DNA of 64,000 nt from Branchiostoma floridae (GCF_000003815.2 NC_049992.1:5577839-5641838), one strand, 5' to 3'; counted from the stretch's first letter, positions 1 to 11,539 are shown. The notes: a model not told the origin generated them from the sequence alone. Numbers and translations: made by a program.

Positions 1-275
1 GGCCGGCCGACTTCTTTAGCGTACTATTGCCTCTATTTGTCCAATTTCTACAATTAGACCACCGATCCACGTAGCCTGGTAGAGGCTAATTACTGGAGAT
101 GCTGGATGTGATTTTGGACACTGACACTGAAGTACAAAAGCTATCGGATGGTATCAGAAACGTCTGGCCGTTTCTTAAGTCATACCCAGTTTCCTGAGTC
201 ACTGTTAGGCCATGTTAACATGGTTCTATGGATGACACCCACGCGCGCATCATTTTTCAGCCATTTTCGGTCATT
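1..275. repeat. Fragments of dispersed repeats at the window edge
   Basis: Three pieces recur elsewhere in the window. Bases 25-95 resemble the right arm of the fold-back element at 24017-24328 (shared words tatttgtccaattt and agcctggtagag). Bases 110-200 resemble the 33503-33770 family (gaaacgtctg, ccgtttc). Bases 203-275 resemble the 19236-19430 family (ggatgacayccac, gcgcatca). I see no host gene. The similarity was judged by eye. Confidence 0.6.
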
Positions 276-629
276 TCCTAATTTAAAGAAAACGTTTTGA
301 ACATACTGTTAACCTTTTGAAATTATCAGAAAAATGAGAAAATATATGCCGTAGATTGCGAGAAAAATATCGTAAAACGTATAATGACGTCATAGAATGT
401 CAACACCGATTCCAAGGTTTAAGAAGATGGTGAGAAACATGAAAAATCTATTGTTCGGTATACCATACTTTTATTACATATCATAATGCAGGAAACTTTT
501 TGCCAAGCTATTTTGATCGCGCGCTCGAATCAGTATAAACCCATAAACATTGGGCTTATTTGGCATAAAGGAATGTGTGTTTAGTACCATCATTATAATC
601 ATGGAGGGAAAATAATGAATTATTATAGA

Positions 630-657
630 TGTGTGTGTGCGTGTGGGTGTGTGTGAG
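630..657. repeat. (GT)n microsatellite
   Basis: Short GT-rich tract with a few C and G interruptions. Open frames over it are low-complexity artefacts. Confidence 0.85.
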
Positions 658-966
658 TGGCGTAACATTAAATGCAATGTTATCAACGCTGTCAGTTGTG
701 AATAGAAGAATTATGGTTGAGGAAATAAGGAGATTCAGAAATTCTGTATGCCAGAGGCTGGTGTTCAGAAGCCGGAAGCCTCGAGGAAATTGCAAGTGTC
801 AAGTGTCGGTTTGAATTGGCGGTTTTTGATGGATGCTTTTTTCTTTAATTGGATGTGTAATGTGAGAGACGGTATCAGCCACCGACACCTTAAATCAAGG
901 AATGAAGATTAGATATCAAACCTTGCTTTACTTGATTGAAAAAAAAAATAATCGCAGAGAACACAT

Positions 967-1154
967 CCTACGCAGTTACATCCAACAGCCAAACCGCCTG
1001 TCTGGATGACTACCCTGCTCTCTCAACCGTCACCCTCTGATTGACTGACAGCTGGTTGGGGAGAACGTCCACAGGAACTAAGAGTGATGGTTGAAAGAGC
1101 AGGGTACATCCAGACAGGCGGTTTGGCTGTTGGATGTCCCTAGCCCTGCGTAGG
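967..1154. mobile_element. Fold-back (MITE-like) element, 188 bp
   Basis: Two long arms are inverted copies of each other, from cctacgcag at 967 to ctgcgtagg at 1146-1154. Both arms contain the word agccaaaccgcctgtctgga or its complement, and only about 35 bp of loop separates them. There is no coding capacity. I could not identify a target-site duplication, so the transposon superfamily is unknown. Confidence 0.8.
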
Positions 1155-1421
1155 AGGACGAGGGAATACTTCAGATGGAAACTTTATTTTTGGCGACACC
1201 TCAGGGGTGTAGCCTTTCGTGCGTACAATCGTCGTGGTTGCTGTCACCTTGCCATTGCGGGATTTAGTGGCTCCTCTGACTGCAATAGGACTGCCATTAG
1301 ATATCTATTTCCGCTAGAAAAACACTTTTTAAGACTTTTCTCACTTTACCCAGGTGTGTAATTAATACATGACTGTCGCTGGGAGAGAAAGGGCAGTGGA
1401 AGGAAAACTGTCGTCCTGAAA

Positions 1422-1470
1422 ACACAATTGATATCAATTGTTGTGCAATAAAGTTATTATTATTATTATC
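1422..1470 (+). repeat. 3' tail of a non-LTR-type retroelement
   Basis: The sequence ends in ttgtgcaataaagttatta followed by a TTA/TTATT repeat, the usual 3' terminus of LINE/SINE copies. A reverse-oriented copy of the same tail (ataactttattgcgcaaca) is at 50613, inside the TCAF-like gene. The 5' limit is unclear. Confidence 0.55.
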
Positions 1471-1754
1471 ATATGTGTAAATATATCTCCATGGGTTTTA
1501 AAAAGAGAGAAGAAAGCATTACATGTAGCGGTTAACAATAGTGTATGATGTATTCTACAGAAATACATGATGCTTTTGTTCCTTTCTCTTCTATATAGTT
1601 TAGTTTAGAATTACTGCATAAGTTTAGTTCTTCTTTTTAATCCATTAGACCAAACGTGGTCCCTTGTGCATTTCGCCTACGAGCATGAACATGCAATGAA
1701 GATTATTATTATTATCATTATCATTAATCAACGATATACCCCCCCCCCTCCCAG

Positions 1755-3269
1755 GTCGGTGCCCTAGTGATGCCCCCCGCCGCCCTGACCACGCTGTTCG
1801 GAGAGTGGATCTTCCCGCAGCCCTTCTGTCCCATCTGGGTGTCGTTTGACGTCATGCTGTGTAGCGCCTCCATCCTCAACCTGTGCGCCATCAGTCTGGA
1901 CAGGTGAGGGGCATGCCTTTCTTTCATTATTAATCCGGAAACAAACAAACAAACAAACAACAACAGCAAAATATTAAGACTGTTAAAGAAATAGTCATAA
2001 CTTGAAAGTTTATCTGTGTTGGTAGAAGTTATTATTAAAGTAGTTAAACTATAATTTCCAACCCAAAAATTGGACTCACCCAAATTTTCGTCTGAACAGC
2101 AGCAGTCTTTGTCAAGGAATGAACAATCCACTGCTGTCGTGACGTCAACTTAAAACCACGGCGAATAATTCAGCTTTAACAGTAAACCCCTACTTGGCAA
2201 TTGCCTCGAATTTCACACAAATTGAGAGAGCTTAAAACCGAGAGAGAACTCTCCAGTTTCTCCACATAGCAAAATTAAATCCCTATGCAACTTTCTACTT
2301 AATCTTCGGCGACAATTGCAAGCAATAATGATGTCACGCTATGCCAGAAGACATGTCAAAACTCAATATCTATTTTTTTCTTCCATTTTTTCTAGATTCA
2401 TCCAGATCACGAACGGGCTTCAGCACGGGACCTACATGACCCGTACCCGTGTGGCTGTCCTCATCACCGTAGCCTGGCTCCTGTCCATCCTGACGTCATT
2501 TCCGCCCATCAACCTCGGCCTCCATGAGCACGCCGGCTTCCCTACCCTCACCAACCTGACCTTCCTCACTGTGACCCCTCAGTGTATCTTTGACCCCAAC
2601 ATGACCTACGCCCTGATTGGTTCAATCGTGACCTTTTACATCCCTCTCACCGCCATCTTGTTCACATACGGGACAATATTCCGCGAGGCAAAACGACAAG
2701 CAGCCCGGGTGGCCGCTCTGAACGTACAACTTCGCAACGAGGGGCGGAACAACAGAGGAAGAACAGGTGCTAACGGCATCACGTCACTGAAAGCCATCCG
2801 TACGCTTGGCATCATCCTCGGTGCGTTCATGATCACGTGGCTTCCGTTCTTCATCGCTAACGTGGTGCGCCCGTTTTGCTACTGCGTGTCCGGACAGGTG
2901 TTTGAGGTGCTCACATGGCTGGGATGGTTCAACTCAGCGCTCAACCCCATCATATACCCTCTCTTCATGAAGGACTTCAAACGTGTCTTCAAGAAGTACA
3001 TGCCCTTCTGCAAGCGGGACGCGGGAGACTCTGTACATACAGTTCCAGAGGGAGCACAGCTAGGGAAGCCTGCGTACACGCGCTCGGAGTTTGTGAGCGA
3101 ACAAGTTCCCGGCCCAGCCACCATATCTTGTCGGGACCCGCCAGTGTGTCCACCCGTCGCCCCCACCATGCGCAGAGCAAGCGCGCCTCCGTCGCTTCAT
3201 GAACTTAAGTCATTGCAAGAACCTTGCTTCCGGGGACCGGCTAGACTATCTTTAACGTTAAATGAATGA
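1755..3269 (+). CDS. 5-HT6-like aminergic GPCR, last two exons (5' end missing)
   Basis: A class A G-protein-coupled receptor at the plasma membrane, probably for serotonin. Exons are 1755-1903 and 2396-3269, joined within an Arg codon (GT donor at 1904, AG acceptor at 2394-2395), giving 340 residues. The first exon runs from the end of TM2 through TM3. It carries the amine-binding Asp (SFDVM), a segment CSASILNLC that matches vertebrate 5-HT6 closely, and DRF in place of DRY. The second exon holds TM4-TM7. The ECL2 Cys (PQC) can pair with the TM3-side Cys (QPFC). TM6 has TWLPFF, and TM7 has VLTWLG...[12 protein letters not shown] followed by helix-8-like DFKRVF. ICL3 is short. The exon for the N terminus, TM1 and TM2 is not in the window. 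5-HT6 is the best match from memory; another monoamine receptor is possible. Confidence 0.85.
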
Positions 3270-3380
3270 AAACCTTTATTGTACATTTTTGCCCAACCGA
3301 GCTAAGCACAGGTCACCACAGGGACAGATCATACACCTAGTCTAACAGTTTGCCTTCTTCTCGCTCAGTCGTGGTGATAT
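3255..3380 (-). repeat. Reverse-oriented retroelement 3' tail at the receptor stop codon
   Basis: Read on the minus strand this ends in gtacaataaaggttttcatt plus a CATT repeat, a non-LTR-style terminus. The last receptor codons and TGA (3258-3269) lie in the ATTCATT-type terminal repeat, so the insertion seems to supply the stop. The far boundary is a guess. Confidence 0.5.
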
Positions 3381-4499
3381 TCAAAATGTAGGTTTGTATG
3401 GGTTTAGTAATAGTCGGTTAAATGAATGCTGCATAGTGAAATCTGGTGACATCGACCACTTCTGAAAGAACGAAAAAAACGACTAGAGTATATAAGTAGA
3501 CAGATAGCCACTATAGGCAGGATATTTTATGATTGAGTCAATGAGAAAAATGATATTGTCGACAAGCTAAAATGACCCCAGTGTATCCAAATATGTAAAT
3601 ATGGTTTTGTAGTGTGCATGTGCACATGTATCTTGAATTACTAAGTAATCAAGATAGACATTTTATTGTAGATTTTTACAAGTCTAAAGTAGCCGAAGTT
3701 ATCTTTTACACACACAGTCTCTGTTGAGCAGTGGTTGAACGACGGTACCTAGTGAATTTTGTACAAGTCCAACATTAAGCTCGAATTCTTCTTCAAGCCA
3801 CCTTTACTCGAGTATTTTACTATCTTGTTTCTAATGATTGATATAGCGTGCTAAGGCTACTTGGTGTGTCTTTAGACACAGTGTTGAAAGAGGACAGTAC
3901 TCTTTAAATTGTCCTCTTAATTGAATTGAAATACTTTCGACTGCGCCAATATATTCTAGTAGCACGAAGAAATGATTTTAATATGAACATGATAATGTGT
4001 ATATATTTGATGATCTTGCCGTATGTATATATCTTATTGTCGATTGTAAGAATGATGTGTCGATGTAGAAGATGCGACTTAAGGACGTTATCTGTTTATC
4101 TTACAGTCTTAAAGTAACTTTCTTTAATTATGTACAAATACAGCATATGTCATTTATTCTAATGGACAACAGAATAAAAATTCAAACCAAACAACGTTTT
4201 TACAAAGCTTCAAAGAAAACTTTTTTCCTTCTCTACATAGCTACACTAGCCTCAGCCGGAACGATATGATGATCACATGGTATTGTTTAGAAAAAAGATC
4301 TTTACCATAAAGGTAGTATCTTAAGCTTACTGCAGTTAGGGCACCAGTGCGGCACTCAAAGACCTTATCCCACTTGTCATGAAAATAGCGAATATGAATT
4401 CCATTTTGTCATGACCTGTCCTACTTACAGTTAAGAAAAATAAGCGCTGTAACAGAGTATCAGAACTAGAATACATTTTACCCATCTGGGACGCTTACC
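3381..4499. other. Non-coding stretch; likely receptor 3' UTR or intergenic
   Basis: AT-rich with no ORF of interest. It includes a short dispersed repeat at 4308-4370 (word gcaccagtgcggcactc) that recurs near 12975-13020. No other structure was seen. Confidence 0.5.
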
Positions 4500-4722
4500 A
4501 TTATCTTCCATGTACTGCTAACATGTCCAACTCCTATATCCGAATTCGTAGGTCAATATATCTGTACATTGTTCAAAATACGGGACCAGATCTGACTGTG
4601 TTGTAAGCATTGTAATCTTATTGATGATATTTTTGTTATTTTGTAGAAGTATGTTGTTTAGTAGAGTTGCCATACGTTGTATCCTGTACAGTTGTCGAGC
4701 AATAAAGTTCATTCATTCATCG
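4500..4722 (+). repeat. 3' tail of a non-LTR-type retroelement
   Basis: Ends with gagcaataaagttcattcat plus a CATT repeat, the same terminal repeat type as the reverse-oriented copy at 3255. It could also act as a polyadenylation region. The 5' boundary is approximate. Confidence 0.5.
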
Positions 4723-5149
4723 CCGATGCTCGTATTGCCTAGGGCCCTTACAAGTGTAAGCGCTGTTAGGAAAGACTGATTCAGTCGGACTAGTTTAAGA
4801 GGGCCTACACACTGACGCCAAATAAGCAGGAATCAAGCAGAACAAGTCGGAATGAATAATTTGCAAAATTCGTGCCACATTCGGTCGGGTGGGTATTCCA
4901 AATCGACCTTATATCCCCTTCACACGAGAAGAATTGAACCGAAATGCCGTCATAATAACTATTCTTTGTCTATTCCTGGGTATCTGTAGTGCATTCTCAC
5001 TGCGTTCCAGATATTATTTTCATGTTTTGGCCACATTCTGGCAGGATTTTAAAGTGGCTTGGCGTTTCGGTAACCGGTTCTCCATCGAACGAGATCAGAA
5101 TGTTTCGAATAATGTTGGAATGCCGTAGAATGCGGCTATACTGTAGTTA

Positions 5150-5727
5150 CGAGGGGCGTGCAATAAGTAATGGTCCTGACCCACTTCCAGTTGTCTGATC
5201 TAAATGAAATTTTGTCTGTGTAATAATTCATATCTCTATGGGTTATGTTGCAAAAGACAGCTCTGAACTATTTGTGGTTTCTGATTTACTGGTGTTTGAA
5301 CTTAGTCAGGTGCGAAATGGACCAGGTGTGAAATGGAACCAGTTGAGTGTCGCGCAGTGATCCGGTTTTTGTATTTGAAAGGACGCACACCAAAGAAGAC
5401 TTTTGATGAAATAAATGAAACTTATGGTGATGATGCCCCATCATATGACCTTGTAAAACGCTGGCATCCTGAATTCAAACGTGGCTGGAAGTCTGTGGAA
5501 ACAGCTCCCAGACCTGGTCGTCCCTCTTGTGCCATTGATGAGGCATCAGTTGGAGGACCAACCTGGGGTGTCCTACAAAATCGGTGTCCAGAGCTGCATC
5601 AAACGATGGGAGAAATGCATAACTCTGGGTGATTCCTATGAAGAGAAAGACTAATAACTGTGCCAAGTTTCATTAATCTCCTGCTATGGGAAATGGGTCA
5701 GGACCATTACTAATTGCACGCCCCTCG
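5150..5727 (+). mobile_element. Internally deleted mariner element
   Basis: Terminal inverted repeats start cgaggggcgtgcaat and end with its complement, flanked by TA at 5148-5149 and 5728-5729, the Tc1/mariner target. The arms match over roughly 40 bp (cagtaatggtcctgaccca-like interior). At 578 bp it is far shorter than a full mariner of about 1.3 kb and cannot encode a catalytic domain. Confidence 0.88.
5333..5654 (+). pseudogene. Mariner transposase remnant: HTH head joined to C-terminal tail
   Basis: Residues 1 to about 75 resemble the mariner DNA-binding region: VECRAVIRFLYLKG, then YGDDAPSYDLVKRW, then the ETAPRPGRPS linker. After about 5555 the frame changes, and codons from 5573 read YKIGVQSCIKRWEKC and LGDSYEEKD, a typical transposase C-terminal end, with a stop at 5652-5654. 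The whole DDD catalytic core is deleted and the two ends are out of frame. It is inactive, at most a template mobilised by another copy. Confidence 0.85.
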
Positions 5728-5959
5728 TAGAATCCACTTTGAACGCCGTTCGATATTTTTCCACTTCAAACGCGCCTCGAAAGTTTTGAGCATGACAAAA
5801 GCATTTGGAATGGCCTCAAATATGGGCAGAAATATCTAGAGCGCAGTGAGAATTTCTAGAACGCACTTCGAATACCGAGAAATATACATAATGTAGTAAT
5901 TATGACGGCATTCCGGCTCACTCCGATTTTCGAGTGAAGGGACGTCGACCTTCAGAAGT

Positions 5960-7149
5960 GGCGCGTCAATCCATCAACATTACCTCAGTAGAAAGACAGA
6001 GACGTATTGGTGGTAAAAAGGTGCCATCCCATTACTAAGAGCGGCTTGAAAAGACTTTGAAAAGACTTTGAAAACGTCGCACCTTTCTGGAACCAACCCT
6101 CTATGATGGATGGAGTAGACAGACTGTCTTTACCCACTGGTCCATCCTTTGTGTTTTGAGGAGACAGCTGGGTCATATGAAAAGACTCTAGTTCAGTATC
6201 TACTTTTGCTCTACTTAAAAACATTAGCGTATGTGAGGCTTTGGGTCTGATATCGAAGGCGCAATGCGTCTTGAAAAATGCTAATAACTTCTTCAAAAAG
6301 TATGTGTCTTAGCCTTAGTTCCATCTAAAAACTTGTGAATTTCGGACTCCTACATTAGCTAAAGGTGCTCTCACATAAGTTGTGCGATCGTTGTACGATT
6401 TTGACACCAAGCAGGTTGTGACAGAACCAACCACCTCACAAGGATCCAAAACAACCTTTTGTGTAGCAAGACAGCTAGAATTTAAAGCATACATTCATAG
6501 CTGTCCAAAAAAAAAAAGCCCGAAGTTAGCGATCGTACGGCGATCCCACGACCTGTATGACCGCGCCCTAAAATGACGAGCAGGCTATTCCTGCCTTAAA
6601 GTCTGGAGATTTTTCTTTTACCCATGTGTACAAAGCTAAACTTGGTAGATTGATCCCTTGTTACACCCTTTGAAAATCCTAGAAATTAGAATTATGGAGT
6701 TAGAAGCATGAATAGCATCTTAAACTAGAAAGACAATATCTTCGAGAAAACAGAGAATGTTTCCCTATACTATACCACCCAGCGCACTCTTAGTGTTGTG
6801 TGCGCGTAAAAAACAACAACTTGTATTTACAATAACAGCTGTGACGGGGTTATCTGAAAGGATTGGAGCCGGCCTATGGATTTCCAAATACAAATAAGAA
6901 GTAGGTCAAGATGTAGATGAGGGGAGAGGACCCCCCCCCCCGCCCCCCCTTGAAGAACGTAGTCAGATACACTTGTATGTAGCTTAGAAAAAGAATCAAA
7001 GGAGTTCTTCTCCAGCTACACGCGTACGGTGCTGTGTATCGGTTTCCTGACAACAGCTAACACCCAATCTAAGCTATGATTGGCTACTGACAGACGAAAT
7101 AGGAGAAAGAAAAAGAAGACAAACGCAATGTTTTTATATCATTGTTAGA
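5960..7149. other. Intergenic, no gene seen
   Basis: A poly-C tract lies at 6930-6948. Short ORFs here have no recognisable domain or conserved motif. Confidence 0.5.
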
Positions 7150-7303
7150 TTGTTTTTATGCATAAGCCCTGGTCCTCAGCACAGATTTTTATCCAGTTGT
7201 GGAGATTGAATATTGTCTACCTTTCCATAGCCTCCGGCTAGTTAGGTAGCCCTGGCAGGCTGTATTTCTCTCTATACAGCCGAATAAATCAAATCAAATC
7301 AAT
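7150..7303 (+). repeat. 3' tail of a non-LTR-type retroelement
   Basis: Ends in agccgaataaatcaaatcaa with a TCAAA terminal repeat. A related ending (aataaagtttgatttggttt) is at about 12107-12126. Internal boundaries are uncertain. Confidence 0.5.
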
Positions 7304-8335
7304 TTAGGACATATTCTATTTTTGGGATACAATTTGAAAGAAATTTTGATCAATAAGGATCTTCATATGATAGAAAATGAGTAATCTACGAGTATATTAC
7401 AGCAATACCATTCAATTCAGAGTAATGTTTTGGGCCGCCTGCAGCGTAAGATAGATTATTTAATTAGAGGAAATGACTATATAAGAAGTAATGCACTTCA
7501 TGGCCTTGTAGCTGAAGAGGGTCAAAGCCCTTCGCTGCACGCCCGTTGCAACGTGCAATTTGATTTTATTAAGTTTATTTGCAAGTTCATGCCCGTAGGC
7601 TACTTGCAAGTACATGGCAGAAACAAAGATAGGGGATATGCATGTAACAATGCAGAGTGATAAACATTATTGTACTACTCAAAAACTAATTTTGGCTAAA
7701 TCTAGATAGTATCGGTTTGACTTATTTCTTTGGGAGCAGAGGAAGAAAAATAGCTACACTTTTTTTTACAATTTGTGGGTTTTGTAATTTTAAGAGGAAA
7801 GAGGTTTTATGTTCATCCGGAAATTTGGTAAGGCTGGGGAATGTATACGTAATCGTGATTTCTTTACATTAATGTGGTTCTTTTGGTGTGGTTACAGAAA
7901 TAAGATGCGTTTCGTCTTCCACTTCTTTAGATGAACAGCATTTACAATTCTTTCGCACACTGCTAATCTCTTAATTTGAATATACAAATGTAGTAAGTGA
8001 AGAGTGACAGTAACACCCTTTACAAACACACCGTCGTTAGTGCATGCGAAACACCAGAAAGGTTAGAAAAGGTCAAATAAGACATGCACACACAGTTTGG
8101 CCGCTGGTAGCCCAGACCTCGGTCAGGCCCCAAGATATTAAAAAGGGCAGAAACCAATATCCGGATTCACGAGCGTGTAAAAACTTATTATGCTATGAAT
8201 GGATCTTAGATCAAGTTCATGTCAGGGTCAAGAAGGGGAGAGTACAAGGAAAGACTTTTATAAGACGCGGCATTCATTTCTTCCATGTTTGTTGTCTAGA
8301 GCCGAGGTAATAACTGTATTCCCTTCACGAGATAT

Positions 8336-8860
8336 CCACTTCCACTCCAGAAGGAAGAGTTATTTTCAAATAGATTGTGTCAATGAATATTTAATCAGCC
8401 GACTTTTTACGGAATCCCACTTAAGGTGAATTACACAAGGTGTTCTTGTTAAACAATATGACACTCGCTCGACCCAACTTGTAAATACACTTCCTTCATC
8501 ATACAAATGTTGGGCATCCCTGTTACATTCTATCTGACCCTTAACCTCCTTCATGAACTCAATGGAAAGCGGCCAGCAAGCCGATCTTCTCGATCATGAA
8601 TAATAAAGGTTCAAACAAATATATGGTTTGGAACTTAACTTTTGTCAGGCCTTGTCAGAAACATTGTATTCAGTCATAAGCTCAGATTACTTACTTCAAT
8701 CAAAGGATATTCCGGCAATTTAGTAGAATACTAAATGATTTTATGCACCCGTGACTAGTAGGTAATTTATCGTATGATCTGAAGTAGTATGCATTTTCTG
8801 CTACCAAATTTTGGTATCTATCGATAAACAACACTCTTTTTTGGAGCTTGAGACTCCTTT
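8336..8860. mobile_element. MITE family A, copy 1 (about 525 bp)
   Basis: Collinear by eye with the element at 17322-17856. Shared blocks include tgtcaatgaatattta-like sequence, aatcagccga, ggtgaatta, acaatatgacactc-like, gaagtagt and tatctatcg. The inverted termini are eroded here (ccactccagaagga at left, ttggagcttgagactcc at right). Confidence 0.7.
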
Positions 8861-9819
8861 CACTCAAGATATGCCGCTCTACCTTAAGTTATACTGGAGT
8901 TAGACATAAACGCTAAATAAATGACACGTCGTGCTTTATATCCAAGGTCCCGAAGCTCACCTTTAGTAGACCAATAAATTATATCGACATAGTTAAGATG
9001 CGAAATATCCTTGTGCTCAAATATTATACCGTTATAATCTACCACACAGCAATTGACTGCTATATATCTTAGTAAAGCCCTTTGCTTTTGTAAAAATGAC
9101 CAACGATTCCTAGTACCGTTTCGGTTCCGGTCGTGTTTAATTATCTGAGTTGAAATTACACACAGGTTTTATTTCTTGAAGTGCGAAACCATGATGTGAG
9201 CTTTAATTTCACTGACCATTTCCCCTATATGTAATGGCCCAAAGCTGTAACTGTTAACGTTTGTCACATAAAAGAAATAAATATCATTGATCCTTGTATC
9301 ACAGCAGGCCCAAAGTTGCTCCATTCTCTGTAATATATACACCAGGGATGATTCGGCTATCTTCATATATACTAGGGAATATCTCACTGAGACTGCGGCG
9401 TGTTTGCGGCGTCACTGCGATCGAGCAGTTTGACAGAGCGCTCAGCGAATTTTATCAATAAAAAAGCAAATCTTTTTACGTTAAGTGTATTTTGCTGTTT
9501 CTTTAGTTATACTTGCACGTTTTTCATGATATTGCCATGATAAATTCAAGGGTAGCACAAGTCCATGTTAGGTCACAGTAACGCCGCCAACATACTTCAG
9601 TCTAGCGTGATATACCCAATACCTCCTCAGCACTAAATCTCTTTCAAGCTTTCAGTTCTTATAATTTCTATTTCAGAGTATCACTCTTCGTGTACAATTC
9701 ATCACAAATCATCCATACCTATAGAAGGAGAAAATGCTATCGGCTTGACTTTCAATAGCCGGGGGAGGGGGGGGGGGGTCAATTAGCCCCTGACAGTGAG
9801 AGGGGTTTTTTTTTAAGGT

Positions 9820-10059
9820 TGTGTAAGGCCTACGTCACATTTTCAAACGTTAAACTGGGCCCGGTCTGGCAGCTTTCGGGTATACGTAAAGTATGATATA
9901 AAACTATATAATAATAAAAGACACCAAACTACACAAGACGTAAAGAGAAAAGTCATGGGCATTATTACTGTATTTTTTACGTACACATTTCTTTTTATCG
10001 TTTCTACAAACAGCCCGGCTGGGCCCCGGTTTGGAAATGTGACGTTAGGCTTACACAGG
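9820..10059. mobile_element. Inverted-repeat element, about 240 bp
   Basis: The left end gtgtaaggcctacgtcacat is mirrored by atgtgacgttaggcttacac at the right. Inside, gggcccggtctgg is mirrored by ccggctgggcccc. The right-arm sequence recurs at 51508-51545 in an intron of the TCAF-like gene. Confidence 0.75.
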
Positions 10060-10249
10060 CTGGCTGGATATTTTCCACTTTCTCGGTTTCCTTAGTAGCA
10101 CTAAAGCGTTCCTCATAAATGTAGATATAATTTACGTCTTGATGAAACCCAATAAGATATGACAATTTGTCGCATCTAAGAAACGCATCCGTATCTATGA
10201 TACGCCCCGGACAAGGAAATTGAAAACGCCCTCAAGACATATACATCAT

Positions 10250-10558
10250 TAACCTGGAATCCAGTCTACTTGTGGCACGGCCTTATACCGTAGTTAGTGC
10301 AGGCTCTCTACGGGGCCAGAGTATGTCTCCGCAGCCGGGATAATCACTCACACCCGGTAGGATTTTCACGCGGTTAGACTTTGCCCAGGGGGGGTTAACT
10401 GCTGGCCGGAGAATTATCCCCCTGGGCTAAAGTCTAACCGCGTGAAACTCCTACCGGGTGTGGCCGATTACCCCGGCGGCTGGGAGCTTCCCTGGCCCCA
10501 TACAAAGCCTGAACTAACTACGGTAGGCCGAGCCAGCAGTAGACTGGATTCCAGGTTA
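10250..10558. mobile_element. Hairpin MITE with 9-bp target duplication
   Basis: A near-complete palindrome of 309 bp with termini taacctggaatccagtctac and its complement. The arms share cacccggtaggattttcacg-type sequence and agtctaaccgcgtga. The flanks are a perfect 9-bp direct repeat, atacatcat (10241-10249 and 10559-10567). A 9-bp duplication fits Mutator-like elements best. A TTAA (piggyBac-like) reading is possible because ttaa is present at both ends. Confidence 0.85.
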
Positions 10559-10699
10559 ATACATCATCAATCAGATAGCACATGTTCGCTCCACGTGCGG
10601 CACAGGAAATGCTCTTTTTATAGCATTCTTTTCTCAGAAATAAAGCACATGATTGGGCACTTAATACGCTGCAACAGTATGGGGGATCCGTAGAAAAAG

Positions 10700-11090
10700 A
10701 AAGACAGAGATAATCTGGAAAGGGTACAGAACCAAGCTGCCAGATTTTGTACAAACAACTACAACAGGGATGCTAGTGTTACCAGAATGAAAACAGATCT
10801 GCAGTGGATGTCACTTGAAGACAGACAGAAAATTTCCCGACTTTGCATGATGTACAAAATGACCAGTAAATTAATTGACGTATACTGACTGATGAGTATC
10901 AAATACCAGCTAAAAAAAGAACAAAAAACAGCCATTCCTTCAAGTACCAGAGTTACCAACCTACGATTGATGTGATAGAAAATTCGCACATTCCCAGATC
11001 TATCGTAGAGTGGAATTTGTTATCACCGAACACAGTTTTTCTTCTCTGGTTGGTTTTAAAGAGCACTTGCAGATAAAGGTTAGGTGTGAC
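10700..11090 (+). pseudogene. Decayed LINE reverse transcriptase C-terminus
   Basis: From 10700 the frame reads KDRDNLERVQNQAARFC, then MKTDLQWMSLEDRQKISRL and CMMYKM. This is the familiar C-terminal region of CR1/L2/jockey-type reverse transcriptases. A stop follows at about 10885. After frameshifts a second segment reads IPRSIVEWNLLSP, matching the usual FFPRTIREWNxLP tail motif. It is broken by a stop and frameshifts and lacks the polymerase core, so it is a 5'-truncated dead copy. Confidence 0.8.
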
Positions 11091-11099
11091 AGGTCGTTT

Positions 11100-11212
11100 A
11101 GTATGATATAACCAGCTGCTGCCGCGCCGCGTGCCTGCGAAGCTGGACCAGTGTATTACGCCGAAGGGCAGTTATACCGGCTACATAGATACAGATATAT
11201 ATAAAGATACAC
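11100..11212 (+). repeat. 3' UTR and tail of the LINE copy
   Basis: Contains cagtgtattacgccgaaggg, then gttataccggctacatagat and a short GATA-like terminal repeat. A reverse copy of the same tail is at 52333-52400 (gtatttatatagccggtata, cacccttcggcgtaac), confirming that it is a dispersed 3' end. Confidence 0.7.
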
Positions 11213-11539
11213 CGTTTTCATCCGGCGTTGGTATTACGGCAGTGAAAATTGCCCAAAGCGTCCGACGACATCTACCATAATGATAGTAACCAATAGGGTT
11301 GATGGTGCACTGTACGTATTACTTGTACGTATTAAGTATCCTCTAGTTATCGACACAAAGACGGTAGCCACCAAATTTTACAAAACGATTGTTTGAAACT
11401 TTTTTTATAAGAATCTTAATTGAAAGATGCTTTTAATTGAAGTCATAAAGTAATACTCGTAGATAAAGATATTGTATATATTGTTCTTTGTTTTGAATAT
11501 CACGGTTAGTTTTATCAATTTTTTTTTAAATTCTAAAGC

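Larger units (their letters stand above)
4900..5953. mobile_element. Inverted-repeat element (host of a nested mariner)
   Basis: The left arm (4900-4990) and right arm (about 5835-5953) are inverted copies. Both contain gccgtcataat or its complement preceded by ccccttcac/cccttcactcga-type sequence. The interior has been invaded by the mariner derivative at 5150-5727. Outside that insertion no coding sequence was seen. The exact termini and target duplication are not resolved. Confidence 0.65.

Noticed and set aside
1724-2131. 135-residue minus-strand ORF
   Set aside because: It overlaps the TM3 exon of the receptor in antisense, and the receptor exon has clear splice sites and conserved motifs.
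5333-5632. A host gene with an HTH domain
   Set aside because: TIRs, TA flanks and the transposase-type tail show that it belongs to a mariner element.
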